A DNA stretch of 64,000 bases from NCBI GenBank assembly GCA_050747245.1, contig JBOGNO010000010.1, forward strand, positions 1 to 64,000. Direction: 5' to 3'. The translations under genes and the position numbers were made by a program. The notes under the pieces are model-generated. The model saw only the letters and a program-made list of their open reading frames with translations, was not told where the DNA came from and did not search any database. How positions within the stretch are numbered: the stretch's first letter is position 1; each line of letters begins with the position of its first letter. The DNA is from JBOGNO01 sp050747245 (GTDB taxonomy: Bacteria; Acidobacteriota; Terriglobia; Acidiferrales; UBA7541). Shown in pieces: positions 51,227-61,262 of the stretch.

Positions 51227-52081
51227 ATGAGTCCGCGCAAGCAGCAATCCATGCCCAAGCTGGTCTATCGCGACATCGAATTTCTCCAGAGTCCCGCTGC
51301 GCGGCCCTTGCGGATTCTTGCCGAGTACATCGATCCTCTCACGCGTCTTCGCGAGGAAAATATCGGCGACACGATCGTAATGTTCGGTTCAGCACGGACG
51401 CTGCCGCGCTCTCAAGCAAAAGTGAAGCTAGATCGCTTACAGCGATCTCTTCGCGGCAAGAAACGAACTTCCCGAATACGCGAGCGGCTCCGCGCGGCGC
51501 GAGCGGATCTTGGAATGTCGCGCTACTACGAGGAAGCGCGCGAGCTAGCTCGGCGAATCACCGCGTGGGCTATGACGCTCGGCACCAATCCGCATCGCTT
51601 CGTTATCTGCTCGGGCGGCGGTCCAGGAATCATGGAAGCTGCCAATCGCGGAGCGACTGATGCAGGAGGTTGTTCCATCGGTCTTTCTATCGAACTCCCG
51701 CACGAGCAGTTTCCCAATCCCTACATTACCCCCGCGCTGAATTTTAATTTCCATTATTTTTTCACGCGCAAACTGTGGTTCGCTCAGCTCGCCAAGGCGC
51801 TCATCGTTTTTCCCGGCGGTTTCGGCACGATGGATGAGCTCTGGGAAATGCTCACATTGCTTCAGACTGGAAAGCTCCCGCAGAGACATCTCATCCTCAT
51901 CTATGGCCGTCACTACTGGGACAAAGTTCTGAACTGGCGGGAAATGGTCCGCAGCGGCACGATCAATCAGCGCGAATTTGAGCTTCTTCGCTTCGCAGAC
52001 AACGTAGATGACGCCTTCGAGCAGGTGCGCAACGGGCTCGAAAAGCACCACATGGAGCTGGATTTAGACTGGGCAGGCTAG
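51227..52081 (+). CDS. LOG-family protein (cytokinin riboside 5'-monophosphate phosphoribohydrolase-like)
   Basis: A 284-residue Rossmann-fold protein of the LOG / lysine-decarboxylase-like family. Signature motifs are CSGGGPGIMEAANRGA and FPGGFGTMDELWEMLTLLQTGK (the PGGxGTxxE motif). Family members cleave ribose-phosphate from nucleoside monophosphates. The N-terminal half is longer than in the short LOGs (about 190 residues) and includes a basic helical segment (LDRLQRSLRGKKRTSRIRERL). ATG 51227 follows a GGGAGCA ribosome site. Confidence 0.88.
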   Translation: MSPRKQQSMPKLVYRDIEFLQSPAARPLRILAEYIDPLTRLREENIGDTIVMFGSARTLPRSQAKVKLDRLQRSLRGKKRTSRIRERLRAARADLGMSRYYEEARELARRITAWAMTLGTNPHRFVICSGGGPGIMEAANRGATDAGGCSIGLSIELPHEQFPNPYITPALNFNFHYFFTRKLWFAQLAKALIVFPGGFGTMDELWEMLTLLQTGKLPQRHLILIYGRHYWDKVLNWREMVRSGTINQREFELLRFADNVDDAFEQVRNGLEKHHMELDLDWAG

Positions 52082-52250
52082 CTTCCACCAATCATGCTTG
52101 CGCTTCCGGCGATATACTCCCGGCGGGGTGTCGCGCGAGACCGGCTCAAACCTCCGTGTAACTCCGAGAGAAAAGAACACGTCGAATAAGCAAGAATCGG
52201 CAGGCCGGCAACCACCCCAGCCGGAATTGCCGCCCGCCTCGGAGGCCAAA

Positions 52251-52550
52251 ATGATGAGCAAAATTACAATCGCAGGGATGGCCATGGGAGCATTATTTCT
52301 CCTATCTGGTGCAGGGACGGCGAAGGCGGACGACTGGGGCGGCTGTGAATCGCACATCCGGCACGAGCAGAATGATCTGAACCGGGCCATCAATCGGCAC
52401 GGCTACTGGAGCCCGCAGGCTCAGAAAGAGCGCCGGGACCTCCACCGCGCACTCGCGAATTGCGGATATTTTAACGAGTATCGTGGTGGCGACCGTAACC
52501 GCGATAATCATTGGCGGAGAGATCGCGATGGGGATCGCGACCGATACTAA
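52251..52550 (+). CDS. small secreted charged protein (unrecognised)
   Basis: A 99-residue protein with a signal peptide (MMSKITIAGMAMGALFLLSG, cleaved near AKADD). It has two Cys in the mature part (GGCESHIRHEQNDLNRAINR and ALANCGYF), which may form a disulfide, and a Arg/Asp-rich tail (RDRDGDRDRY). ATG 52251 is chosen because it begins the signal peptide; the frame is open to 52098. A strong terminator follows. Similar Arg/Asp/Asn-rich secreted proteins are common in Acidobacteriota, with unknown function. Confidence 0.6.
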   Translation: MMSKITIAGMAMGALFLLSGAGTAKADDWGGCESHIRHEQNDLNRAINRHGYWSPQAQKERRDLHRALANCGYFNEYRGGDRNRDNHWRRDRDGDRDRY

Positions 52551-52585
52551 TCAATTCACACGCGCTCGCAGATAAGAAAAAAAAG

Positions 52586-52619
52586 AAAGCGGGAAACCCG
52601 AACCAGGGCTTCCCGCTTT
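52586..52619. terminator. bidirectional terminator
   Basis: AAAGCGGGAA-A-CCC / GGG-C-TTCCCGCTTT, with A-rich sequence on the left and TTTA on the right. It sits between convergent genes ending at 52550 and 52640. Confidence 0.75.
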
Positions 52620-52639
52620 ACTTCTGGCTCAGATCTAAT

Positions 52640-52954
52640 TCAGTTCGATGATGGAGTGAGGTCGGGTGAGAACACCGCCGCGAAGCGCCGTTTCTCATCT
52701 TCGTCATGAACCAGAACAATGGGAACCAGCCGCAATGGGCGATGGCAGCCGCGGCAAGTGGTGGCTTCGCCCTGCATGTCTTGCACGAATCCATCCGTGA
52801 AGTGATATGCCGCCCGCGGTCTGCGAGCCGCCTTGTCTCCCGGTGCGCTGCAATATGGGCACGTGAACTCGACGCGGTCGTCCTGCGGATCGCGGCCCAA
52901 CGCTGCCCATCCCGTGTAACGAACCCCTACTGCTTCTATAGATTGCCTAGACAT
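52640..52954 (-). CDS. small zinc-ribbon-like protein (unrecognised)
   Basis: A 104-residue protein with CPYC near residue 32 and CRGCH near residue 68, a likely four-Cys zinc site bridged by a basic linker. It has no membrane span or signal peptide. The ATG at 52954 is preceded by GGAGG about 10 nt upstream. It could bind nucleic acid or protein, and no relatives are adjacent. Confidence 0.55.
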   Translation of the reverse strand: MSRQSIEAVGVRYTGWAALGRDPQDDRVEFTCPYCSAPGDKAARRPRAAYHFTDGFVQDMQGEATTCRGCHRPLRLVPIVLVHDEDEKRRFAAVFSPDLTPSSN

Positions 52955-53267
52955 TAGTTAGAGGCCTCCTAAGGCTTTAGGCCTTTTTGGACTTTCACAC
53001 ATTTAGACGCAAAATCCAAAAATTCGATGCATGTACGGCCAGGGATTGCGCAACCCACTTATTTATCAACTCTTTACGGAGGATCCGCACCTCAAGAGGC
53101 CCAGGGCCGGCTATCGAAGCTGCTCCGCGGGACTGTCTGGAACACGCGGCAAGGTTTGGTGTCCAAGAAGCTGAGCCCACGCGGACGGCGCTAACGGTCG
53201 GAGATGGAACACCAACATTCCAGACCCCTATCTGCCGCAGATGGAGTTTGGTTGGAAAGGAGGCTGT
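52955..53267. other. divergent intergenic region
   Basis: About 310 bp. GGCCTCCTAAGG...TTTAGGCCTTTTT (52971-52988) is hairpin-like, and TTGGAC...CAAAAT with a 17-bp spacer (52987-53015) could be a weak promoter for the TonB-like gene. An open frame from 52987 has no support and crosses into the next gene. Confidence 0.35.
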
Positions 53268-54029
53268 ATGCGCGAACACAAATTGCTTCAAGATTGTCTG
53301 GTTGACGGTGATCTGCTCGCCAACGCGCGGCGAAGAAATCTGCGCCGCCGCTCGCTCCTAATTTCTTTGTTGGTCGAAGCGGCCATTCTCGCCGCGCTGG
53401 TCCTCGTGCCACTTGCGGCACCGGGAAAGCTGTCGCGCAACGTCATGATACTGCCCTTGCCGCCCTACCGTGGTTCGGCGGAGCGCCCAGCCGTTTCTCA
53501 TGGCCCGGTCGGCAATCGCAACTCGGCTTCCAACGTGATTCCTCTCGGCCAGGCTCAGCCGCCACGAATTCCGCCGAGAATTTTTCAGGCGGATGACTTG
53601 CCTCCAGGGGTGAGCTCGGCTCGGAGTGGCGAAGGAATTCCAGGCGACAAATCCTTCGGCTCCCAGATTCCCGGAGGCAATGAAGTCGGAACGCAACCAC
53701 CGCAACCGCCGCGCCCTCGTTCAGTTGAGAAGCCGCGAATTCCGGTAAGAGTAAGCGAGGGCGTACAGCAAGCTCGGTTGATTGCGAAAATCATTCCGGT
53801 TTATCCCCTGCCCGCGCGCAACCTGAGAATCTCAGGATCCGTGCAACTCCACGCGATCATCGGCAAGGATGGGAGCGTGCGGTCCGTCGAGGTCGTGAGC
53901 GGCAATCCATTTCTCGTGGGAGCGGCGCTGGAGGCAGTCCGTAGATGGCGTTACGCGCCGGTGCTTCTCGATGGTGAACCCGTGGAAGTGGAAACGTCCA
54001 TCACAGTCAATTTTGTCCTGACGAATTAG
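53268..54029 (+). CDS. TonB-like energy transducer
   Basis: A 253-residue protein with one N-terminal helix (SLLISLLVEAAILAALVLVP), a Pro/Gly-rich periplasmic spacer (to about residue 160), and a C-terminal TonB domain: KIIPVYPLPARNLRISGSVQ, then GKDGSVRSVEVVSGNPFLVG and AVRRWRYAPVLLDGEPVE. It carries proton-motive energy to outer-membrane receptors such as the one at 36-39 kb. ATG 53268 has AAAGGAGG 5 nt upstream. No exbB or exbD is adjacent. Confidence 0.85.
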   Translation: MREHKLLQDCLVDGDLLANARRRNLRRRSLLISLLVEAAILAALVLVPLAAPGKLSRNVMILPLPPYRGSAERPAVSHGPVGNRNSASNVIPLGQAQPPRIPPRIFQADDLPPGVSSARSGEGIPGDKSFGSQIPGGNEVGTQPPQPPRPRSVEKPRIPVRVSEGVQQARLIAKIIPVYPLPARNLRISGSVQLHAIIGKDGSVRSVEVVSGNPFLVGAALEAVRRWRYAPVLLDGEPVEVETSITVNFVLTN

Positions 54030-54072
54030 CGCAAGTACGAACTTGGGCGCGGCTCCCGCGAATTGTCGGCAG

Positions 54073-54585
54073 CTAGAAACGAAAAACAATTCCTGCCGAA
54101 ATTCTCGCGTGGTGCACGTTATTCAGGACGAGCGATGACGTCCGAATATAGTCTGCTTGAACGACTCGGACCGAAAAATGGCGGTTCGCTTCCCAGTCCA
54201 GTCCTCCGCCGAGCGCGACGGCGAACGAGTTCTCGTTAAATTTGCCGAACGTGTTTCTCACGCCTCCCAGAAGCACATGCGCAAATGGAGAAAACTTTCC
54301 CGGGATCGAGAATTCAGGTCCGGCCATGAACACATAGTAGTGCTGGTTGGTGGCAATAATGGTGCCGTAGTGGCCGCTGAAGTCCCCGGTGATTCCCAGC
54401 CAACTCTTCGGCTTCACCGTCCCGGAAACCTCCCATCCATTCAGGTTGTAGCTGAAGGGGAGCTTCTGCCGAAAGAGCGAGTAGCCACCGAACACCTGAA
54501 AAGTGGTATGGTGCTCTGGCTCTTGCGCCTTTGCCGGCAGAGAGATTAGAAAAATGAGACCGGCCAGTATTGCGAGTTTCCGCAT
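54073..54585 (-). CDS. outer membrane beta-barrel protein (OmpX/OmpA-barrel size)
   Basis: A 170-residue protein with a signal peptide (MRKLAILAGLIFLISLPAKA) and alternating amphipathic strands (FQVFGGYSLFR, GWEVSGTVKPKSWLGITGDF, FSPFAHVLLGGVRN, RISAGIVFRF) ending in a terminal Phe. It fits an 8-stranded barrel. ATG 54585 has AGGAGGG 7 nt upstream. Function is unknown; adhesion or membrane stability are typical for such barrels. Confidence 0.72.
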   Translation of the reverse strand: MRKLAILAGLIFLISLPAKAQEPEHHTTFQVFGGYSLFRQKLPFSYNLNGWEVSGTVKPKSWLGITGDFSGHYGTIIATNQHYYVFMAGPEFSIPGKFSPFAHVLLGGVRNTFGKFNENSFAVALGGGLDWEANRHFSVRVVQADYIRTSSLVLNNVHHARISAGIVFRF

Positions 54586-54753
54586 CTCGAAATCCCTCCT
54601 CTGTACTGTTGATTCAGGATCCGGATGAGCGCCTCTGAGACTCATCCCCCGATGGCTGAGCGGTTGCCCAAGAATCCCAAGACAACAGTATAGGATGCGC
54701 GAAGGCCCATTGTGTTTGCGTGTGATGTATTTGCTAAGGGAGGTTGCCGAATC

Positions 54754-57738
54754 TTATAACAGCGCCTCGCCCGTGCCTTCGGCGATCGCTTGGCGGGCGG
54801 CGTCGCGCAGCCGGACCATCTCGTGCCAGTCGCCGACCGCCTCTTGCGGATGCAACAGCGGGCCAAACGTTACCCTGATGCGTCCCGGCCTGGGGAGATA
54901 CGTCTTGTCGGGGAGAATTTTTCTCGCTCCGGCAACGGCCACCGGGCAAACAGGCGAATTTGTTGTTACCGCGGCCTTGAACGCGCCGAGCTGGAACGGC
55001 CGGATCCCAGCGGCCGCCGTAAACGTTCCTTCCGGATAGATGGCTAGCGATTCGCCGTGCCGGAGCGCCGCTTCCATTTCCGCAACGTGTCTCACACGCG
55101 CCTCCAGACTCTCGCGATCGAAGCAAAGATGTCCGCAGCGCCGTAGAATCGTTCCAAATAGGGGCATGTCCACGGCCTCGCCCTTGGCCACGAATCGCAC
55201 GCCTGCTGGAAGCAACGCCAGTGTCACCAAGATGTCTACGTAGCTGGAATGATTGGGCGCAAAAATCCACGGCCCGGAGTGCTTCCAGTCGCTCAGCAAT
55301 TCACCGTTTACCACGCGAATGAACAGGCCTGTGGCAATCAGGGTCGATCGGGCAAAAATTCGCGTGATGCGTGCCGCCGCGGCCGAATTCGGCGTTAAGC
55401 AAACAATTAACCAGAGACAGAGCATGGAGACACTCACCACCGACATCACATACAAGCCGTAAATGTATCTCCAGAACCGCTTCCAGATACGTCCGGACAC
55501 CTCCGCCGCTCGAACGGGGAGGGCCCGCAATCCCATCCGGGTGATTTGCATCCACGCCGGAGACTGAGTTTTCCCGAGGCGCCCGGCGAGATACATTCTC
55601 TTCGTCTCGCTCCGCCGCAGTTTGCCGCTCGAAGTCTTGGGAATACTCTGCGGGGCGAGCAACACGACAACATCGGGAGGAAGGCCCAGCTTGAGGGAGA
55701 TTTCGCGGTTGATCTCAGCGGCAATCTCGGCTCGCTGGCGGAGGTCCCGGATTTCCGCGGCAATCACGAGTTGTTCAGTTCCGCTACGTTCATCGGAGAT
55801 GCCGAACGCCACGATGCATCCTGCGCGCACTCCCTTCACGTGGGTCACGATGTCTTCCACATCCTGCGGACACAAGTTGCGGCCCGCCTTGATGATGATG
55901 TCCTTGGCGCGTCCCGTTATGTACAGTTCGCCGTCCGCGAGATAGGCGAGGTCGCCGGAATCGAGCCACCCGTCTCCGCGCAGAATTTCTTGGCTGGCTT
56001 CCGGATTTCGGTGGTAGCCGCTGGTGGCTGCCGGTGAGCGAAACCACAGCTGGCCTTCCACTCGGTCAGCAGCATCGTTTCCGCTCGTGTCGATCAACCG
56101 CACTTCCACTCCTGGCAGCGGGTGCCCGGCCGAGACGAACCGCAGCACGCTTGCGGCGCCTGACTCCGCCGGGATGGCGCGGCCCTCGCGTTCGTAAGTG
56201 GCCCGGTCGATGCTGTCCACACGTGCGCCCGTTCCCAACTGCGGTGTGGAAACGCCCAGCGTGGCCTCGGCGAGCCCATACACCGGCAGGAGAGCCTCCC
56301 TGCGAAATCCGCAGGGTGCGAAACGCTCCGTGAATCGCTCAAGTGTTTCGGCACGCACCGGCTCCGCGCCATTGAGCGCGGCGCGCATCGAGCTTAGGTC
56401 CAGCACCCTGAGATCCTCGTCCTTCACACGGCGCACGCACAGTTCGTATGCGAAATTTGGCGCGGCAGTCAACGTGCCACGATGGCGCGAGATTGCCTGC
56501 AGCCATCGCTCCGGACGCGAAAGAAATGCAAGCGGCGACATCGAAACCAGCGGCAAGCCGTAACACAGTGGAACCAGCCATGCCCCGATCAGCCCCATAT
56601 CGTGATAGAGCGGCAGCCAGCTTACGACCACGTCCTCGGGCGTGGGCTTCACGGCTTCGCCGATGGCGCGCAGATTTGCCAGGAGATTTGCATGCGTCAG
56701 CACCACGCCTTTCGGCGTTCCCGTCGAGCCCGACGTGTACTGCAGAAACGCGATGTCGCTCCCGCGCGGACGATGTGAGATGGGATCTGCGGGGCGCGCT
56801 TCCGATTCAGGCGGCGGTGGCGGCCCCGCGGATTCTGCTAGCCGCTGCGCATTCAGCACCTCGCGCAGCGAAGGAACGCGCGGCGCCAGCAGTCGCGCCA
56901 CCCCCTCCGCCGAACGCCACGTGATCAGAAACACGGATTCCGCATTTCGCAGGATCCCCGTCTGGCGTTCGGCATATTCCTCAATTCCGCCGGCCCGGAA
57001 TGGCGGATAAATGGGCACCGGAATCCCGCCGGCCATCTGCACGCCAAAAAAACTGAAAAAGAATTCCGCGCATGTAGGCAGCATGATTGCCACCGTCTCG
57101 CCGGGGGAGATTCCCCGCTGGATCAATTCCCAGGCCGCGGCGCGAGCGCGTTCGTAGAGCTGCCCGAAAGTAATCTGTCGCGGATTACTCTCTTCCTCGT
57201 AGAGAAAAATGTGCGTTCGTTCCGGAATGGCGCGCGCTCGACGGCGCAGCACTTCGGTTAATGACTCAACGCTGTCAAGATCCGCTTCCGGCATTTCGCG
57301 CAATTCGCGTTCCGGCGCCGGCCGGACTCTGGCGGCCTGGGCAGACAGAAAGTGCGGGAGTTCAGAATCTGCACCCTCATGTCGTGCGATGGCGTCGAGC
57401 AGGTCCTGCACAGTTTCAGATTCCGCGACAACCGCATCCGGCAGGCGAAGGCCACAAGCATCTCCTGCGCGCAGCAGCAACTCAACGCGCTCCAAGCTTC
57501 CGAGTCCTAGGTCGCGCTCAAAGTGCGCGCGCACTCCTTTATGCGCAAATTCCTCCATGGCTGCTGTGTTTCCGAGTTCCGCAACCAGCCCGCGAATTAC
57601 CGCAAGGATGCGCTCTCGCGTGGTTAGGGAATCAAGTTGGCTGCTGGGAGTCGCCACAGTTCGATGTGTTTCCCGGGCGGTTTCTGCCCCTTGCGTGCGG
57701 CGGACGGCTTCTTTGGCTTTTCGAAGGCTACCACGCAT
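54754..57738 (-). CDS. fusion of acyl carrier protein, acyl-AMP ligase and PlsC acyltransferase
   Basis: A three-part enzyme of about 994 residues. Residues 40-125 form a carrier-protein domain with the phosphopantetheine Ser in FERDLGLGSLERVELL (GSL rather than the usual DSL). Residues 155-700 form an adenylating domain of the FAAL/AMP-ligase type with FLQYTSGSTGTPKGVVL, YGLAEATLG and DSGDLAYLADGELYITGR. After transmembrane segments (MSVVSVSMLCLWLIVCLTP) comes a PlsC acyltransferase with NHSSYVD (HX4D) and YPEGTFT. It could activate a fatty acid, load it on its own carrier and transfer it to a lysophospholipid, like Aas with a built-in ACP. A TTG at 57753 is an alternative start. Confidence 0.85.
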   Translation of the reverse strand: MRGSLRKAKEAVRRTQGAETARETHRTVATPSSQLDSLTTRERILAVIRGLVAELGNTAAMEEFAHKGVRAHFERDLGLGSLERVELLLRAGDACGLRLPDAVVAESETVQDLLDAIARHEGADSELPHFLSAQAARVRPAPERELREMPEADLDSVESLTEVLRRRARAIPERTHIFLYEEESNPRQITFGQLYERARAAAWELIQRGISPGETVAIMLPTCAEFFFSFFGVQMAGGIPVPIYPPFRAGGIEEYAERQTGILRNAESVFLITWRSAEGVARLLAPRVPSLREVLNAQRLAESAGPPPPPESEARPADPISHRPRGSDIAFLQYTSGSTGTPKGVVLTHANLLANLRAIGEAVKPTPEDVVVSWLPLYHDMGLIGAWLVPLCYGLPLVSMSPLAFLSRPERWLQAISRHRGTLTAAPNFAYELCVRRVKDEDLRVLDLSSMRAALNGAEPVRAETLERFTERFAPCGFRREALLPVYGLAEATLGVSTPQLGTGARVDSIDRATYEREGRAIPAESGAASVLRFVSAGHPLPGVEVRLIDTSGNDAADRVEGQLWFRSPAATSGYHRNPEASQEILRGDGWLDSGDLAYLADGELYITGRAKDIIIKAGRNLCPQDVEDIVTHVKGVRAGCIVAFGISDERSGTEQLVIAAEIRDLRQRAEIAAEINREISLKLGLPPDVVVLLAPQSIPKTSSGKLRRSETKRMYLAGRLGKTQSPAWMQITRMGLRALPVRAAEVSGRIWKRFWRYIYGLYVMSVVSVSMLCLWLIVCLTPNSAAAARITRIFARSTLIATGLFIRVVNGELLSDWKHSGPWIFAPNHSSYVDILVTLALLPAGVRFVAKGEAVDMPLFGTILRRCGHLCFDRESLEARVRHVAEMEAALRHGESLAIYPEGTFTAAAGIRPFQLGAFKAAVTTNSPVCPVAVAGARKILPDKTYLPRPGRIRVTFGPLLHPQEAVGDWHEMVRLRDAARQAIAEGTGEALL

Positions 57739-57935
57739 CTTGGCAGCCTTCAACCTTCACGGCTCACAAGTCGTTCGAAATGCCTGCGCAGGAAACCCGC
57801 TGCAGAGCCGTTGCGTCTCTACCGCCGGGTGTGGCGCGGGCAATGACCACGGGCATTGAGATTTCCGCACGATAGGATTAGCATCGCGCCCTGAATTCGG
57901 CAGCAATCCATACTGCTCAAGAAAAGGTGACAAAA

Positions 57936-60900
57936 ATGAAGATTTTCTCTTGGCGCGCTTCGTTGAGCCTTCTGGTTTTTTGCCCGCTTCTTCTAGTTGC
58001 TTCGCCTCTCGCTGCGCAAAAGAAGGGCAAGAAGAATTTGGCGCCAGAGGTAAAGCAAGAGGCCGCGTCGGCCCAGTCCGCTGCCGCTCCTGCCTCTGCA
58101 GCGCCCACTCTCGATACGGCGCTCGAAAATCTGAAGCTCCGCGAAATCGGTCCGGCGATTATGGGAGGCCGCATCGACGACATTGCCGTGAATGAGCGCG
58201 ATCCCAACACAGCTTATTTCGGCGCCGCAACCGGCGGCGTTTGGAAAACCACCAACGGCGGAGATACCTGGGAGCCGGTATTCGATCACGAAGGCACATC
58301 TACCATCGGCGCGATTGCTCTGGCCCCTTCGGACCCCTCCATCCTGTGGGTTGGCACGGGCGAACAGAATAATCGCCAGAGTTCTTCGTGGGGGGATGGC
58401 GTTTATAAATCCGCCGACGGCGGGAAAACCTGGGCGCACCTGGGCTTGGAAGCAACCCAGCACATCGGCAAGATTTTGATTCATCCTACAAACCCGGACG
58501 TCGTCTACGTCGCAGCCCTGGGCCATCTCTGGGGGCCAAATCCCGAACGGGGTCTCTACAGGACCAGCGACGGGGGCAAGACTTGGGCGAAAGTGCTCTC
58601 CATCAACGACGACACAGGCGTTGTGGACTTGGCCATGGATCCCGTGAGCCCGGACACGCTTTACGCCGCCGCTTACGAGCGCCGCCGCACGGCGTGGGGC
58701 TATAGCGGCGGAGGACCCGGCAGCGCAATCTACAAAACTACAGACGGCGGCGCGCATTGGACCAAGCTCACCAAGGGCCTTCCTGATGGCGATGACGGAC
58801 GCATCGGTCTCGCTGTTTATCCGCGCAACGCCAACATCGTCTACGCCCGCATCGAAAACAAGAACGGAGGAATTTTCCGCTCCGAAGACAAAGGCGAGAC
58901 GTGGACGAAGATGGGTTCGACCAATCCGCGGCCGTCTTACTTCAGCCGCATCGTGGTCGATCCCAATAACGACCTGCGCATCTGGGTCCTCGGCGCGGAC
59001 ATGTACTACTCCGAAGACGGCGGGAAAAATTTCCGTACCGACTGGGTGAAGAATGTCCACAGCGATTTTCATACGCTCTGGCTGGATCCCTCGGATTCAC
59101 GGCACATTTGGGCGGGATGCGACGGAGGGATGTATACCAGCCATGACGGAGGAAAATCTTGGGAATCCGTCAACACCATCGCGCTCGGGCAATTCTATGA
59201 GGTCGGCTTCGACATGCGCCAGCCTTACACTATCTGTGGTGGGTTGCAGGATAACGCCGAGTGGTGCGGCCCCAGCCAGACTTGGTTTACTTCCGGTATC
59301 ACCAACGACGACTGGTTCCGCGTAGGCGGCGGCGACGGCTTCTATGTGAAGCCCGATCCCGCCGATCCCCTGACCGTCTATGAAGAATCGCAGGACGGCA
59401 ACATGGCGAGACGCGACCTCCGCTCCAACGAAGCACGCCTCATTCGGCCGAAGGAAAAAGAGGGCGACCCGCCGTACCGCTTCAATTGGAATTCGCCCCT
59501 GATTATTTCTGCGCACGATCCCAAGACGATTTATTACGGCGGCAACTTTCTTTTCAAATCCACCGACCGTGGAGACACTTGGACGAGACTCGGCGGCGAT
59601 CTCACCACCGGAGTTGACCGCAACAAACTCGCAATCTTGGGAAAAACTCCTTCCAAGGATACCCTCTCGCTCAACGACGGCGTGGCGTGGTGGCCGACCA
59701 TCACCTCCATTAGTGAGTCGCCGGAATCTTCTGCAGTGCTCTGGGTCGGCACCGACGACGGAAACCTTCAGGTCAGCCGTGATGGAGGCGAAACCTGGAA
59801 AAGCGTCGCAGATCGCGTTCCGGGTGTTCCCAAGGGCACGTACGTGAGCCGCGTCGTCACGTCCAAGTACGCGGAAGGCGCCGCTTACGTTTGCTTCGAC
59901 GGCCATCGCTCCGACGACTTCCACGTATATCTCTTTTACACCTCCGATTACGGCGATTCGTGGCAATCCGTGGCGGGGGATCTCCCTCAGGACAATGGGA
60001 TCTTGCACGTCGTCCGGGAAGACCTGCAGAATCCCGCCATTCTATTCGCGGGAACGGAGACAGGCGCCTACTGGTCTAACGACCGCGGCGCGCACTGGCA
60101 CCGCTTCAAAATGAATCTTCCTACGGTGCCCGTGGATGACATTCAAATTCATCCGCGCGAGAACGACCTCATTTTCGGCACGCACGGCCGCTCCATCTGG
60201 ATATTCGACGACATCACTCCGCTCGAAGATTTGAACGACAAACTCCTTTCCTCGGACCTCAGTGTTCTTCCCATCCGTCCGGCGGTCGAATGGCGCATGT
60301 ATTCGAACGATTGGTTCCTTGCGCAGAAGCACTTCCTGGGCAGCAATCCGCCTTACGGCGCACTGATCGATTTTTATTTGAAATCCGCGCCACCAGAAAA
60401 ACCAGCCGAAAAGGATAAGGACGACGCCAAGGACGCGGACAAGGACAAAGAAAAGGAAAAAGCGGTCCAGAAAGTAAAGATTACTATCTCCGACAAAGAC
60501 GGAAAGCGCGTGCGCCAATTGGAAGTGGAAGCTCATGCAGGAATCAACCGCGTTGCCTGGGATCTTCGTTACGACCCACCCACCGAACTCACCGCCGAAC
60601 AACGGGCGGCCCAGGCGCAGGGCTTTTTCAATGGCGGCTCGCGTGGACCGGCGGTCGAGCCGGGCACCTACACAGTAAACGTAGCGCTCGGCTCCAGCAC
60701 AGGCAGCGAGACCGTGAAAGTCGTCGAGGATCCCCGTATCTCAATTAGCGATGCCGATCGTTCTGCGCGTCACGATGCCATCATGCAGCTCTATGCCATG
60801 GTCAAGACCGCGGACGAAGGCCGCAAGACCATCGTCGCGCTGAAGAATTCTCTCGATAGCGCGCGCGATTCATGGAAGAAGTCGGATGCCCCCAAGATTC

Positions 60901-61262
60901 CCGAGGCCATCCAACAGCAAGCCGAAGCGCTCTCCAAGAAAATCGAGGAAATTCACGCAAAATTCGTCCCACCGGAACGCACGCTCGGATTCGCAGGAGC
61001 TCCTTTGGTCTACACGCCCCCGCCATTGCCGATGCGCATTGGCCGGCTGATGTTTGAAATCTCTGGCTATACCGCTGCGCCGACTTCTGCGGAGAAGGAG
61101 GAGCTTGATAATCTCTCGAACTCGCTGAATCAGGAAATGGCCGCGCTCGATAAACTGCAAAAGGAAGACGTGGCGGCGCTGAACAAAGCCCTGAATGATG
61201 CGGGTGTGCCGCGCATCACGGCCTCGTCGGGCGAGAGTCGCGGTCCTTCACGACGTCGCTAG
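57936..61262 (+). CDS. secreted sortilin/VPS10-like BNR-repeat protein
   Basis: A 1108-residue protein with a signal peptide (to PLAAQ). At least ten BNR/Asp-box repeats follow (S-x-DGG-x-TW forms: TTNGGDTWE, SADGGKTWAH, TSDGGKTWAK, STDRGDTWTR, SRDGGETWKS) across about residues 60-760, forming two propellers as in VPS10/sortilin-like glycosyl-hydrolase-fold proteins. A Lys/Asp/Glu-rich segment near 820-850 links to an immunoglobulin-like and a helical C-terminal region (ISDADRSARHDAIMQLYAMV). ATG 57936 follows GGTGACAAAA. Such proteins are abundant in Acidobacteriota. Peptidase-like or glycan-binding roles are possible, but no catalytic residue set is claimed. Confidence 0.82.
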   Translation: MKIFSWRASLSLLVFCPLLLVASPLAAQKKGKKNLAPEVKQEAASAQSAAAPASAAPTLDTALENLKLREIGPAIMGGRIDDIAVNERDPNTAYFGAATGGVWKTTNGGDTWEPVFDHEGTSTIGAIALAPSDPSILWVGTGEQNNRQSSSWGDGVYKSADGGKTWAHLGLEATQHIGKILIHPTNPDVVYVAALGHLWGPNPERGLYRTSDGGKTWAKVLSINDDTGVVDLAMDPVSPDTLYAAAYERRRTAWGYSGGGPGSAIYKTTDGGAHWTKLTKGLPDGDDGRIGLAVYPRNANIVYARIENKNGGIFRSEDKGETWTKMGSTNPRPSYFSRIVVDPNNDLRIWVLGADMYYSEDGGKNFRTDWVKNVHSDFHTLWLDPSDSRHIWAGCDGGMYTSHDGGKSWESVNTIALGQFYEVGFDMRQPYTICGGLQDNAEWCGPSQTWFTSGITNDDWFRVGGGDGFYVKPDPADPLTVYEESQDGNMARRDLRSNEARLIRPKEKEGDPPYRFNWNSPLIISAHDPKTIYYGGNFLFKSTDRGDTWTRLGGDLTTGVDRNKLAILGKTPSKDTLSLNDGVAWWPTITSISESPESSAVLWVGTDDGNLQVSRDGGETWKSVADRVPGVPKGTYVSRVVTSKYAEGAAYVCFDGHRSDDFHVYLFYTSDYGDSWQSVAGDLPQDNGILHVVREDLQNPAILFAGTETGAYWSNDRGAHWHRFKMNLPTVPVDDIQIHPRENDLIFGTHGRSIWIFDDITPLEDLNDKLLSSDLSVLPIRPAVEWRMYSNDWFLAQKHFLGSNPPYGALIDFYLKSAPPEKPAEKDKDDAKDADKDKEKEKAVQKVKITISDKDGKRVRQLEVEAHAGINRVAWDLRYDPPTELTAEQRAAQAQGFFNGGSRGPAVEPGTYTVNVALGSSTGSETVKVVEDPRISISDADRSARHDAIMQLYAMVKTADEGRKTIVALKNSLDSARDSWKKSDAPKIPEAIQQQAEALSKKIEEIHAKFVPPERTLGFAGAPLVYTPPPLPMRIGRLMFEISGYTAAPTSAEKEELDNLSNSLNQEMAALDKLQKEDVAALNKALNDAGVPRITASSGESRGPSRRR

